Below are positions 42,910 to 51,427 of a stretch of 64,000 nucleotides of DNA, piece after piece. How positions within the stretch are numbered: position 1 is the first letter of the stretch; every line of letters begins with the position of its first letter. The position numbers and the translations under genes are program-made. The notes under the pieces are model-generated. The model had not been told where the DNA came from. It saw only the letters and a list, made by a program, of their open reading frames with translations, and did not search any database. The stretch is taken from the NCBI GenBank assembly GCA_963663525.2, contig CAXXHC010000001.1:1612001-1676000 (forward strand). Direction: 5' to 3'. Origin of the DNA: G963663525 sp963663525. Its GTDB lineage: Bacteria; Myxococcota_A; SURF-8; G963663525.

Positions 42910-44049
42910 ATGAAAAGGTATCTTTACACGCCGGGTCCGGTGATGATTCCCGAATCCACCTTGCTCGAAATGGCCCAACCGATCATCCACCACCGCACGC
43001 CGCAGTTTTCGGCCATTTTCGCCGACACGCTGAAGAAACTCAAATGGCTGTTCCAGACCGAATCCGACGTGCTGGTCATGGCCTCCACCGGCACCGGCGG
43101 CATGGAAGCCTCCGTCACCAACTTTTTATCCCCCGGTGACAAGGCCATCTATATCAACGCCGGAAAATTCGGCGAACGCTGGGACAAAATCTTCCGCGCC
43201 TACGGCATCGAAGGCATCGAGCTGAAGGCCGAATGGGGCCAGCCCATCGACGTGGCCGAGGTCCGTAAGGCGCTCGACGCGAATCCGGACGTCAAAGGCG
43301 TATATGTGCAGGCCAGCGAAACCTCGACCGGCGTCGCCCACCCCATCGAGGAAATCGCCAAATTGACCGCCGAACGAGAGCAGACGATCCTCGTCGTGGA
43401 CGCCATCACCGCGTTGGGCGCGTTCGACATGCCGATGGACAAGTGGGGCATCGACGTGATGATTTCCGGCTCTCAAAAAGCCCTGATGCTGCCTCCGGGA
43501 TTGAGCGTCGTGGGCGTCTCGCAAAAAGCTTGGAAACTCAACGAAACCGCGAAATGTCCGCATTTTTATTTCGATCTCGCCACGGAACGCAAAAAGCACT
43601 ACAAAAACGACACCACCAACTTCACCAGCGCTGTGACGCTCATCATCGGGCTGAATCACAACCTGTCGCTGATGCAGGAAGAAGGGCTGGAAAACCTCTT
43701 CGCCCGCACGCTGAAAATGGCCGCCGCCACCCGCGCCGGACTGGAAGCCATCGGCGTCAAGCTGTTCGCCCCGGATTCTCCCGCGCCCTCCGTGACGAGC
43801 GCCTGGGTACCCGAAGGCATCGACGGCAAGGCCTTCGTCAAGTCCATGCGGGACGATCTCGGCGTGGCCGTCGCCGGAGGACAGGAGCCGTACAAAGGTA
43901 AAATCTTCCGCGTCTCCCACATGGGATATCTTTGCGAGTGGGACGTGTACAACGCGCTGACCGCCATCGAAAAGGGACTGTCCAACTTCGGCTACGATGT
44001 CGTGATGGGTACGGCAGCCGGAGCGGCGGCGAAAGTCTTCAACGGCTAA
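42910..44049 (+). CDS. Class-V aminotransferase (alanine-glyoxylate/phosphoserine type)
   Basis: A 379-residue PLP enzyme of class V. It starts YTPGPVMIPE as in alanine-glyoxylate and serine-pyruvate aminotransferases and has the PLP-lysine segment SGSQKALMLPPG with Lys190. AAAAGGAG precedes ATG 42910. It is followed after 13 bp by a 3-phosphoglycerate-dehydrogenase-like gene. In that setting a phosphoserine aminotransferase role is likely, as proposed for archaeal relatives that lack SerC. Amination of glyoxylate to glycine is the alternative; sequence alone does not decide. Confidence 0.85.
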   Translation: MKRYLYTPGPVMIPESTLLEMAQPIIHHRTPQFSAIFADTLKKLKWLFQTESDVLVMASTGTGGMEASVTNFLSPGDKAIYINAGKFGERWDKIFRAYGIEGIELKAEWGQPIDVAEVRKALDANPDVKGVYVQASETSTGVAHPIEEIAKLTAEREQTILVVDAITALGAFDMPMDKWGIDVMISGSQKALMLPPGLSVVGVSQKAWKLNETAKCPHFYFDLATERKKHYKNDTTNFTSAVTLIIGLNHNLSLMQEEGLENLFARTLKMAAATRAGLEAIGVKLFAPDSPAPSVTSAWVPEGIDGKAFVKSMRDDLGVAVAGGQEPYKGKIFRVSHMGYLCEWDVYNALTAIEKGLSNFGYDVVMGTAAGAAAKVFNG

Positions 44050-44062
44050 AAGGAGGGACGTC

Positions 44063-45019
44063 ATGCCGAAAGTACTTATCAGCGACAAAATGTCCCCTCT
44101 GGCCGAAAGCATTCTGCGAAAAAAGGGTCTGGACGTCGAGGTGAAAACCGGGTTGAAGCCGGACGAACTCGCTGCCATCGTCGGAGACTACGAAGGACTG
44201 GTCGTGCGTAGCGCCACGAAAGTGACGAGCGAGATTCTCGACCATGCCTCCAAATTGAAGTTCATCGCCCGCGCGGGAACCGGTACGGACAATATCGACA
44301 AAAAACGGGCTGGAGAGCTGGGAATTCTCGTCAGCAACACGCCGGGACAGAACACCACCACCACCGCCGAACACGCCATCGCCTTGATGATGGCGCTCAT
44401 GCGTAACATTCCCCAGGGCACCGCCACGCTGAAAAACGGCGAATGGGCCAAAAGCCGCCTGTTGGGCCGGGAAATCTGCGGCAAGACGCTGGGTGTGCTG
44501 GGTCTCGGAAGGGTAGGGCGAATCGTCGCCGACCGCGCACTGGGGCTACGGATGAAAGTCATCGGCTACGATCCCGTGCTTTCCGCCGCCGAAATCTACG
44601 GAAACGGTGTGGAACCGGCGGACTGGGATACGCTGCTGTCCCAGGCGGATATCCTGACGATTCACGTTCCGCTGGGTGAAAAGACACGCGGGTTGATCGA
44701 CAAGGCCGCCTTCCATAAAATGAAACAGGGCGCCTTCCTGATCCACGCCGCGCGCGGTGGGATCGTGGACGAAGACGCCTTGCTCGAAGCGCTCAACGAC
44801 GGGACGATCGCCGGGGCGGCCCTGGACGTCTTCGTTACCGAACCGCCTGAAGCGGAACATCCGCTAGTGAACCATCCCAACGTGATCTGTACGCCGCATC
44901 TCGGGGCAAGTACGAAGGAAGCCCAGGACAATTGCGCCGTGGCCGCCGCCGAACAGGTAGCCGCCTACCTGCTGGAAGCCCGCGCGATGAACATCGTCAA
45001 TAAGGATCTGCTTAAATAA
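44063..45019 (+). CDS. D-3-phosphoglycerate dehydrogenase-like protein, short form
   Basis: A 318-residue member of the D-isomer-specific 2-hydroxyacid dehydrogenases. The sequence GTGTDNIDKKRAGELGI, the NAD-binding VLGLGRVGRIVADRA and the catalytic regions AARGGIVDEDAL and PHLGAST (His) are those of SerA. It ends right after the catalytic domain and lacks the ACT/regulatory domain of long SerA, so feedback control by serine through ACT is absent. AGGAGGG lies before the ATG. With the aminotransferase it would form the first two steps of serine synthesis. Confidence 0.87.
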   Translation: MPKVLISDKMSPLAESILRKKGLDVEVKTGLKPDELAAIVGDYEGLVVRSATKVTSEILDHASKLKFIARAGTGTDNIDKKRAGELGILVSNTPGQNTTTTAEHAIALMMALMRNIPQGTATLKNGEWAKSRLLGREICGKTLGVLGLGRVGRIVADRALGLRMKVIGYDPVLSAAEIYGNGVEPADWDTLLSQADILTIHVPLGEKTRGLIDKAAFHKMKQGAFLIHAARGGIVDEDALLEALNDGTIAGAALDVFVTEPPEAEHPLVNHPNVICTPHLGASTKEAQDNCAVAAAEQVAAYLLEARAMNIVNKDLLK

Positions 45020-45092
45020 CCACTAACCGCCCGTAACAACCTCGCGTTTTCCTGTTGGGAGAGGGCAGAGGGAGGGCAAAGGAAGGCACGCT

Positions 45093-46385
45093 TTGGCAAA
45101 CGTCGTCGTGGTAGGCTCCCAATGGGGAGACGAGGGAAAAGGAAAAGTCGTCGATATTCTGAGCACGTTCGCCGACGCGACCGTCCGCTTCCAGGGAGGC
45201 AACAACGCAGGACACACCCTGGTTGTAGATGGCAAGAAAACCATCCTTCACCTCGTTCCTTCCGGGGTGCTGCACAAGGGCAAAACCTGCGTGATCGGCT
45301 CCGGCCTGGTGATCGATCCGGAGGTGTTGTGGTCGGAAATCCAGTTGCTGCGCCAACACGGGTATCTGAGAAACAGCGACCGTCTGCGGCTGAGCTACGA
45401 CGCCAGCGTGATTATGCCGTACCATCGCAAGCTCGACGCCTTGCGCGAAAAAGGCTTGAAGATCGGCACCACGGGCCGGGGCATCGGTCCGTGTTACGAA
45501 GATCGCGCCGCCCGCCGGGGGTTGCGTATACGGGATCTGCTCGATGCCGACGTGCTGGAGCAGAAAATCCGTTTCGCCCTGGAATACCACAACTTCGTCA
45601 TCGAGAAATACTACGGCGAAACCCCGATGGATGCCGACGAGATCGTGCCCAAGGCGCTCGAATCGGGCAATCTGCTGCGTCCCTACATGGACGACACGGC
45701 CCTGCACGTCGATAACCTGATTCACCAGGGACGCCAGATCCTCTTCGAAGGCGCGCAAGGGACGATGCTCGACATCGACCACGGCACCTATCCTTTCGTC
45801 ACCTCGTCAAACACTTTGGCCGGAGCGGCCTGCTGCGGGCTGGGCATCGGTCCGGGGAAGATCAACGACGTGGTGGGCGTCACCAAGGCGTACACTACGC
45901 GCGTTGGTGAAGGCCCATTCCCCACCGAGTTGAACGACGCCACGGGCGAAATGCTCCAGGAAACGGGCAAGGAATTCGGTGCAACCACGGGCCGCCCCCG
46001 TCGTTGCGGCTGGCTCGATGCCGTGGTGCTGCGCCGCGCGGTGCGGCTCAACGGCTTTACCGGGTTGGCCGTTACCAAGCTCGACGTGCTTTCCAATCTG
46101 GAAAAGATCAAAATCTGCGTGGGGTATCGCAAAGGCAACGAGCTTTTCGAGGAATTTCCCAGCTTCCCGGAAGTACTGACGGATTGCGAGCCGGTCTACG
46201 AGGAACACGACGGCTGGATGGAAGACATCAGCGAGATCCGCACCTGGGAGGATCTGCCCGCCAAAGTCAAGACCTATCTCCGGCGCATCGAGGAACTCGC
46301 CGACACGCCTATCGTATTGATTTCACTGGGACCGCAACGGGGGAGCACGATCATTCTGAGCAACCCCTTCCGACCGGAAAACTGA
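45093..46385 (+). CDS. purA: Adenylosuccinate synthetase
   Basis: PurA joins IMP and aspartate using GTP on the path to AMP. The 430-residue product is full length, with GSQWGDEGKGKVVD (8-21), GGNNAGHT (37-44), TTGRGIGPCYEDRAAR, GAQGTMLDIDHGTYPFVTSS and TGRPRRCGWLDAV. The start is TTG 45093, supported by AAAGGAAGG (45079-45087) just before it and by the family N-terminus. It lies 73 bp after the serA-like gene on the same strand and ends with a strong terminator. Confidence 0.96.
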   Translation: MANVVVVGSQWGDEGKGKVVDILSTFADATVRFQGGNNAGHTLVVDGKKTILHLVPSGVLHKGKTCVIGSGLVIDPEVLWSEIQLLRQHGYLRNSDRLRLSYDASVIMPYHRKLDALREKGLKIGTTGRGIGPCYEDRAARRGLRIRDLLDADVLEQKIRFALEYHNFVIEKYYGETPMDADEIVPKALESGNLLRPYMDDTALHVDNLIHQGRQILFEGAQGTMLDIDHGTYPFVTSSNTLAGAACCGLGIGPGKINDVVGVTKAYTTRVGEGPFPTELNDATGEMLQETGKEFGATTGRPRRCGWLDAVVLRRAVRLNGFTGLAVTKLDVLSNLEKIKICVGYRKGNELFEEFPSFPEVLTDCEPVYEEHDGWMEDISEIRTWEDLPAKVKTYLRRIEELADTPIVLISLGPQRGSTIILSNPFRPEN

Positions 46386-46391
46386 TTCCGA

Positions 46392-46417
46392 AGCCTCCCC
46401 GCAAGGGGAGGCTTTTT
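46392..46417 (+). terminator. Rho-independent terminator after purA
   Basis: AGCCTCCCC/GGGGAGGCT stem with a GCAA loop and five T, 7 bp after the purA stop codon and only 8 bp before the queG start. Confidence 0.9.
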
Positions 46418-46424
46418 CTTTCCC

Positions 46425-47390
46425 ATGACCTGCGAATCCTCCTCTTTCCAGCCGCCCTCGCGGGACGAAGTGATCGCCAAAGCCGACGAGTTGGGATTTT
46501 CTCGGGTAGGTTTCGCCCCGGCGGAACTTCCGGCGCTGTATCGGCAGGCTTTCGAACGCTGGCTGGCGCGTGGGATGCACGCGGACATGCACTGGATCGC
46601 CACCGAGCGCCACCGGGCACGCGAGGCGCACGACCTGCTTCCCGATGCAAAAAGCGTGCTGGTTCTGGCGCTGGAGTACGCGCAAAATACGCCAAAATCG
46701 GAACAAAACGGAACTTTCGGTCTTATTTCGAGCTACGCCAGGGGCCGGGACTACCATAAGGCGTTCCGTACCCGGCAGAAAAAGCTGCTGGCGTGGCTGT
46801 CGTCCTATGGAGGGACGCATATAGCGACGGTAGACAGCCGCCCCCTTTTCGAGCGTGCCTACGCCCGTGAAGCCGGGCTGGGATTCATCGGTAAAAACAC
46901 CTGCCTGATCCACCCGGAGCGCGGCTCGTTTTTGTTCCTGGGAACGGTCGTCAGCAGTTTCGCCTGGCCGCCGGACGCGCCGTTGGAACTCGACTGCCGG
47001 GACTGCCGTCGTTGCCTCGACGCCTGCCCGACCGGAGCGCTACAAGACGCCTACGTGCTCGACGCACGACGCTGCATCAATTATCTGACCATCGAGTACA
47101 AAGGGGAGATTTCCCCCGAACTTGCGCGGAAAATGGGGACGCGCCTGTTCGGTTGCGATACCTGCCAGCAGGTCTGCCCACACAACCGGGATGTGGTCCC
47201 CACTCTCGTCTCCGATTTCGCCCGAAACCGGTTGCCTGCGTGGATTTCTCTCGACGACATCGACGCCCTGACCGACGACGACGCCTTCCGTCAGCGTTTT
47301 GCGGGAACCGCACTGATGCGCATCGATCTGGATCGCCTGCGTCGAAACGCCCGCATCGTTCGGGAAAACGCCAAAAAAACGACCATTTAA
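46425..47390 (+). CDS. queG: Epoxyqueuosine reductase
   Basis: QueG reduces epoxyqueuosine to queuosine in tRNA, using cobalamin and two [4Fe-4S] clusters. The 321-residue product has the family's EAGLGFIGKNTCLIHPERGSFLFLG segment, the first ferredoxin motif CRDCRRCLDACP and the second GCDTCQQVCPHN. Length is normal for forms without the HEAT tail. No Shine-Dalgarno is visible because the purA terminator ends just before ATG 46425; a start slightly downstream is possible. Confidence 0.95.
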   Translation: MTCESSSFQPPSRDEVIAKADELGFSRVGFAPAELPALYRQAFERWLARGMHADMHWIATERHRAREAHDLLPDAKSVLVLALEYAQNTPKSEQNGTFGLISSYARGRDYHKAFRTRQKKLLAWLSSYGGTHIATVDSRPLFERAYAREAGLGFIGKNTCLIHPERGSFLFLGTVVSSFAWPPDAPLELDCRDCRRCLDACPTGALQDAYVLDARRCINYLTIEYKGEISPELARKMGTRLFGCDTCQQVCPHNRDVVPTLVSDFARNRLPAWISLDDIDALTDDDAFRQRFAGTALMRIDLDRLRRNARIVRENAKKTTI

Positions 47391-47400
47391 CAAACACAAA

Positions 47401-47434
47401 AAAGGTTCGGGCCTTGCGGTCCGAACCTTTGGAT
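47401..47434. terminator. Bidirectional terminator between queG and the beta-propeller lipoprotein gene
   Basis: AAAGGTTCGGGCC/GGTCCGAACCTTT is a 13-bp stem with one G-U pair and a TTGC loop. The minus strand continues with six T, so it serves the lipoprotein gene best; queG also ends here. Confidence 0.85.
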
Positions 47435-47486
47435 TTTACTGAGAATTTCGAGACTCCTGGAAAGGAATCGGATCTTGTGAGGCTTC

Positions 47487-49091
47487 TCAGCCGATAATCA
47501 GGATGACGTGGCTAAAGGGTTCGATCACCACTACATGTCCATCCTGGTGAATGGCGATTTTCGTTTCGTTCAGGGTTGTGATGCCGGTGTCCTGGCAGAA
47601 AATCTTGGTGCCATCGTTGCCGTTTACGGCGCAGACGAACTTTCCGCAGACGTAGTAGATGACGTCGTTGGCATCCACCGCCATCGACGAAATCCGGTTG
47701 CAGTCTTCTTCCGTTTTGTACTCCCACAACTCTTCGCCATCGCTACTGAAGGCGGTGACAAACTGGCTGTGACCGACGTACAGGTCGCCGTTGTGCCCTA
47801 GCGCGAGACGGTTGTCCACCGCGCGTCCCAGTTCGTCGAATACAATCGATTCCCGCGCGTGGACTCCGCTGGGACCGAACGTCTCGATCACGCCCATCAC
47901 CGTCGGAGTGCCCCCGACATTGATGCTTTTTCGTGTCGTATACCGGAGTAGCCCGATATCGTCGACCAGCATGTCTCCCACTTTGTCGTCCACTTCCTTC
48001 TTCCATTTCAACCCGCCGCCGGAATAAGCCCCGATGTAGTATGCATCGGACAACGTTTCGTTTTGGACGACGTAGGTCACGCCACGCTCGTCCATCGCCG
48101 GCCAGACTTCGTCCGCCACATACGGATCGTAACCCGAGGCAAGGATGGTCGGAGAAGCCGGAGTCGACGGAGCCCGGGTGGGAACCGGGGTGGTCAGCAG
48201 AGTGTCGAGTCCCGATGTTTCACTGGAATAGGAATGCCAGTACAAACTGGGTCCGTTGAGAACCATGAACCTGTAGTAATCGCTGGCTTCGGCAATGACG
48301 GTTCGGTCGGTCTCTCTGGTGGGCGGATCGGTAAGGGAAGAAACCACGCGGAAAAGATAGTTGGTGGAACCGAAATAGATGTGCTCTTTGTCCGTCACGA
48401 CGGGATTGCTGATGTAATCGCCGTGGGCCCAAGTCACGTTCATGTCTATTTTCCACACGGTTTCGCCACTCGTATCGTAGGCGTAAAGTTGATACAGTTC
48501 TTCGGAGGGAAGAAGCTTCATGGATACGTAGATCAAGCCGTATTTGCCGATAATCGGAGAAGCGTAGTCCGCGATGTAGGCAGTCCCCGCTTCGTACACC
48601 GACACCACCGGCAGCCCGGTTTCCGGACCGTCGTAGTCGCTGCGGGCGGTTTGTCGCGCGTCGTGGTCGTGCATGGACCATGGAATCGGATCGACCGTGT
48701 TGACGGATTCCTCTTCACCCTCGGCGCCATCGGAATCGTCTTCGGTATCTTCATCGCCTCCGGAGACGACGGCTCCCGTCCAGGTGCAAAGGGACGCTTG
48801 CACGCATTTTCCGTTGTATTCGTCGTCACTTTCGCAACAGATCAGGTCGGAAAAATTGCAGGTTCCGTCCGCGTTGCAGTCGTTGCCTTCGGTGCCGCTG
48901 CCCGTGGCGTCGTTGATGGCTTCGGCTTTGACACAACGCCCCTCGTAGCATTGAAGACCTACCTGGCATACGCCCTGATCGGTACACTTGTAGCCGTACC
49001 CGCCGACTTCATCCACCGTGCAGCCGGAAAGTGCAATCGCTGCAAACCATCCGATCCAGGCCACAAATTTTAGCAGGCTACGCTGTTTCAT
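47487..49091 (-). CDS. Cys-rich, PQQ-like beta-propeller lipoprotein
   Basis: A 534-residue lipoprotein of unknown function. The signal peptide ends in LSGC (Cys24), followed by a Cys-rich part (about 36-105) with CTDQGVCQVGLQCYEGRCV, then an acidic linker (about 112-130). The remainder is a repeated beta-structure of the PQQ-like kind (LYAYDTSGETVWKID, YIGAYSGGGLKWKKEV, VTAFSSDGEELWEY, VCAVNGNDGTKIFC), making a beta-propeller for binding. GGGAG precedes ATG 49091. It repeats the anchor-linker-head plan of the other surface proteins in the window. Confidence 0.85.
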   Translation of the reverse strand: MKQRSLLKFVAWIGWFAAIALSGCTVDEVGGYGYKCTDQGVCQVGLQCYEGRCVKAEAINDATGSGTEGNDCNADGTCNFSDLICCESDDEYNGKCVQASLCTWTGAVVSGGDEDTEDDSDGAEGEEESVNTVDPIPWSMHDHDARQTARSDYDGPETGLPVVSVYEAGTAYIADYASPIIGKYGLIYVSMKLLPSEELYQLYAYDTSGETVWKIDMNVTWAHGDYISNPVVTDKEHIYFGSTNYLFRVVSSLTDPPTRETDRTVIAEASDYYRFMVLNGPSLYWHSYSSETSGLDTLLTTPVPTRAPSTPASPTILASGYDPYVADEVWPAMDERGVTYVVQNETLSDAYYIGAYSGGGLKWKKEVDDKVGDMLVDDIGLLRYTTRKSINVGGTPTVMGVIETFGPSGVHARESIVFDELGRAVDNRLALGHNGDLYVGHSQFVTAFSSDGEELWEYKTEEDCNRISSMAVDANDVIYYVCGKFVCAVNGNDGTKIFCQDTGITTLNETKIAIHQDGHVVVIEPFSHVILIIG

Positions 49092-49239
49092 GCCGTCAAG
49101 CTCCCTATCCCGTGCCGGACAAAAGCGTTTAGGGAGTCCGTGGGGACTCCGATTTCAATTCCTCCAGAGATTTGCCGCATTATTTTATCATCTGAACGAA
49201 AATAGTCCAGAGGTTTTCCCGAAAGCTCCGAAAGGGCGG

Positions 49240-49267
49240 TTGCACTCTTCCATATTTTAAGTACAAT
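49240..49267 (+). promoter_or_regulatory. Putative promoter of the gene at 49366
   Basis: TTGCAC (49240-49245), 16-bp spacer and TACAAT (49262-49267). The -10 box matches five of six, the -35 box three of six. Confidence 0.35.
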
Positions 49268-49365
49268 AATACTTGTGGGATTTTATTCGTTTAGTGACGC
49301 AGCGGTATCGGCGTGGGGGATTTTTCCGCGCAAATAACAAGTTAAGTATTGATTGAAAGCGGAAG

Positions 49366-50181
49366 ATGGACGGTCGCGAAATCATTCAAATGTCCTGGAA
49401 ACGGGTTTCTCACCTGCATGAAACGGACTTGCGTCTCGACCGTTTCTTGAGGCATCTCAAGCGCTTCGTCGATCTTGAAGTCGCCTATACCATCGAGGCT
49501 TTATACATCGGAGCGCTGCACAAGGAGCGCGCCTGCCTCGTGCTTCTCGAAGCATTCTCTCACAACGATTCGCTCAAAAGCCACTTTTCCAACGACCGAC
49601 TTCGCAACATCACCCTGATGGCCGACCAAAACGGCCTGATTTTCGCCGCCGAACTGCTGGGGCCTTCCTCGCAACCGCGCGTTCCGAAAAAGGAAATCAC
49701 CGGCTATCAGGACATCAAAGACATTGCATTGGGGGAAAAGAAAGCGCTGGCCCGCTCCTGTACGCCGGACATGCTGGAAAAGCTGCTGGCCGAGCCCGAA
49801 CCCTCGATCATCCACAATCTGCTGAGACACCCCAAAATCCTCGAACGCGACGTGCTGACGATCGTTTCCCGACGCCCGAATCTGCCGGAAATCATCGAAA
49901 CCGTGTGGTTCAATCGAAAGTGGAGCCTACGCTATCCGGTGCGGCTGGCCATCGCTAGCAATCCCTATTCCCCGGCCCGCATGGCGCGTGTGGCCATCGC
50001 TTCCCTGTCGGTTCGCGACGTCCGCCGCCTGAAAAACATGCGGCTGTACCCCGGAATCTTTCTCGATATACTCATCAAAGCGATGAAAGGACTGGAGGAG
50101 GAAGCCGTCATGATCGCCGTGGAAGCCATCGACCGAGGCCAGATCCCCTTTCCGGAAGTCTTGCCGGAACACAAGCAGTGA
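49366..50181 (+). CDS. Helical-repeat protein of unknown function
   Basis: A 271-residue cytoplasmic protein, not recognised by name. It is helical, with segments such as LLRHPKILERDVLTIVSRRPNLPEIIETVW and VRLAIASNPYSPARMARVAIASL, which resemble HEAT or leucine-rich-variant repeats in deltaproteobacterial proteins that bind other proteins. No catalytic motif or signal peptide is visible. It is convergent with rmlC, with 4 bp between the stop codons. Confidence 0.75.
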   Translation: MDGREIIQMSWKRVSHLHETDLRLDRFLRHLKRFVDLEVAYTIEALYIGALHKERACLVLLEAFSHNDSLKSHFSNDRLRNITLMADQNGLIFAAELLGPSSQPRVPKKEITGYQDIKDIALGEKKALARSCTPDMLEKLLAEPEPSIIHNLLRHPKILERDVLTIVSRRPNLPEIIETVWFNRKWSLRYPVRLAIASNPYSPARMARVAIASLSVRDVRRLKNMRLYPGIFLDILIKAMKGLEEEAVMIAVEAIDRGQIPFPEVLPEHKQ

Positions 50182-50185
50182 CAGT

Positions 50186-50746
50186 TTAGATGTCGTATGT
50201 GAAATTGATCTCCGCCTCGGCCAGGTAGGGAAGAGTGAGATCCTTATCCGACAGAAGGGCGGCGCGAAGGGGCCAGTCGATGCCGATTTCCGGGTCGTCC
50301 CAGCGAATCCCCCGGTCATATTCCGGGGAGTACACGGTCGTGGTTTTGTACAACACCTGGGCCGAGGGACCGAGCACCTGGAACCCATGAGCGAAGCCTG
50401 CGGGAATCCAAAACATCTCGCGATTCTCAGCAGTTAGGAGATACGCTTCCCATTTTCCGAAGGTCGGCGAACCCTGGCGGATATCCACCGCCACATCGAA
50501 AACTTCGCCCTCGATAACCCGGATCAATTTGCCCTGGGCCGCCGGATGGATCTGATAGTGCAAACCGCGCAGCACGCCACGTGTCGAAAGGGAATGGTTG
50601 TCCTGGACGAACTCCGCATCGAGACCCGCTGCGTGGAATTCGCGCCTGTTGTAGGATTCAAGGAAAAAACCGCGTCGGTCCTCGAAAGTTTTCGGCACAA
50701 TCCGAACCAGGCCCGGCAATTGTCCTGGATGAAACGCAAACGGCAC
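50186..50746 (-). CDS. rfbC: dTDP-4-dehydrorhamnose 3,5-epimerase
   Basis: RmlC/RfbC epimerises dTDP-4-keto-6-deoxyglucose on the way to dTDP-rhamnose. GTG 50746 was chosen because GGGAGG sits just before it and it gives the usual 186 residues; the longer frame would overlap the upstream gene. LRGLHYQ (59-65) has the catalytic His63, and FWIPAGFAHGFQVLG carries the cupin metal-site-like residues. It starts 3 bp after the acetyltransferase gene, so the two are co-transcribed. No other rml gene is in view. Confidence 0.93.
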   Translation of the reverse strand: MPFAFHPGQLPGLVRIVPKTFEDRRGFFLESYNRREFHAAGLDAEFVQDNHSLSTRGVLRGLHYQIHPAAQGKLIRVIEGEVFDVAVDIRQGSPTFGKWEAYLLTAENREMFWIPAGFAHGFQVLGPSAQVLYKTTTVYSPEYDRGIRWDDPEIGIDWPLRAALLSDKDLTLPYLAEAEINFTYDI

Positions 50747-50748
50747 CG

Positions 50749-51339
50749 CTACCTCCCTTTTCCGCTTCCCGAGTCGCACAAACGGCCTTCCACATCGTGA
50801 CGGTACGTCATTCCACATGCGTCACAACGCCATAACTCCTCGTTTTGCAAGAGATTTTCGCCGCATCGGCAAACCCAGCCCTTGATCCTCGCCGGATTGC
50901 CGAACGCCAAAGCATGGGCGGGCACGTCGTGAGTGACCACGCTTCCGGCGCCGATCATGGCATATTCTCCGATGGTCACCCCGCAGACGACGACCGCCCC
51001 TGCACCCAACGTCGCATCATGGCGAACGTAAGTCCGTTGGTATTGCTCTTTTTTCGAAATTCCGGCCCGAGGTCGGCGCACGTTGGTGAAGGTCACGCAG
51101 GGACCGCAAAACACCTCGTCTTCCAGTTCCACGCCGTCGAAAACGTTGACTCCATTCTGGACGCGCACTCCTCGCCCCAGACAAGCGCCGCCTCCGATGT
51201 AGACGTTCTGGCCGAGCATACAATCAGGACCGATTTTCGCGCCTGACATGACATGCGTGAAATGCCAGATTTTCGTCCCGTCGCCAACCTCTGCGGAGGC
51301 ATCGACGACGGCGGTTTCATGGATCGACACGTTTTTCAT
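50749..51339 (-). CDS. Left-handed beta-helix N-acetyltransferase (WbpD/WlbB type) with zinc-ribbon tail
   Basis: A 196-residue hexapeptide-repeat acyltransferase. ATG 51339 gives the usual N-terminus (MKNVSIHETAVVDASAEVGDG); a longer frame upstream has no support. The repeat region contains GDGTKIWHFTHV, GQNVYIGGGACLG and GCGVTIGEYAMIGAGSVV-like turns, as in UDP-2-acetamido-3-amino-2,3-dideoxy-glucuronate acetyltransferases. A short C-terminal CRC...CDAC ribbon, common in this subgroup, follows. It lies between rfbC and a UDP-sugar dehydrogenase, suggesting surface polysaccharide synthesis. Confidence 0.88.
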   Translation of the reverse strand: MKNVSIHETAVVDASAEVGDGTKIWHFTHVMSGAKIGPDCMLGQNVYIGGGACLGRGVRVQNGVNVFDGVELEDEVFCGPCVTFTNVRRPRAGISKKEQYQRTYVRHDATLGAGAVVVCGVTIGEYAMIGAGSVVTHDVPAHALAFGNPARIKGWVCRCGENLLQNEELWRCDACGMTYRHDVEGRLCDSGSGKGR

Positions 51340-51374
51340 GAAAAGAGAATACCATAAATTATTTCGGGGTATTA

Positions 51375-51404
51375 CAAAAAACGGGCGGTCCGTAGACCGC
51401 CCGT
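51375..51404 (-). terminator. Rho-independent terminator of the UDP-sugar dehydrogenase gene
   Basis: ACGGGCGGTC/GACCGCCCGT stem with a 4-nt loop; on the minus strand six T follow. It separates the dehydrogenase from the acetyltransferase-rfbC pair. Confidence 0.88.
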
Positions 51405-51427
51405 GGAGAACCAGCATTGCCAGCGTG

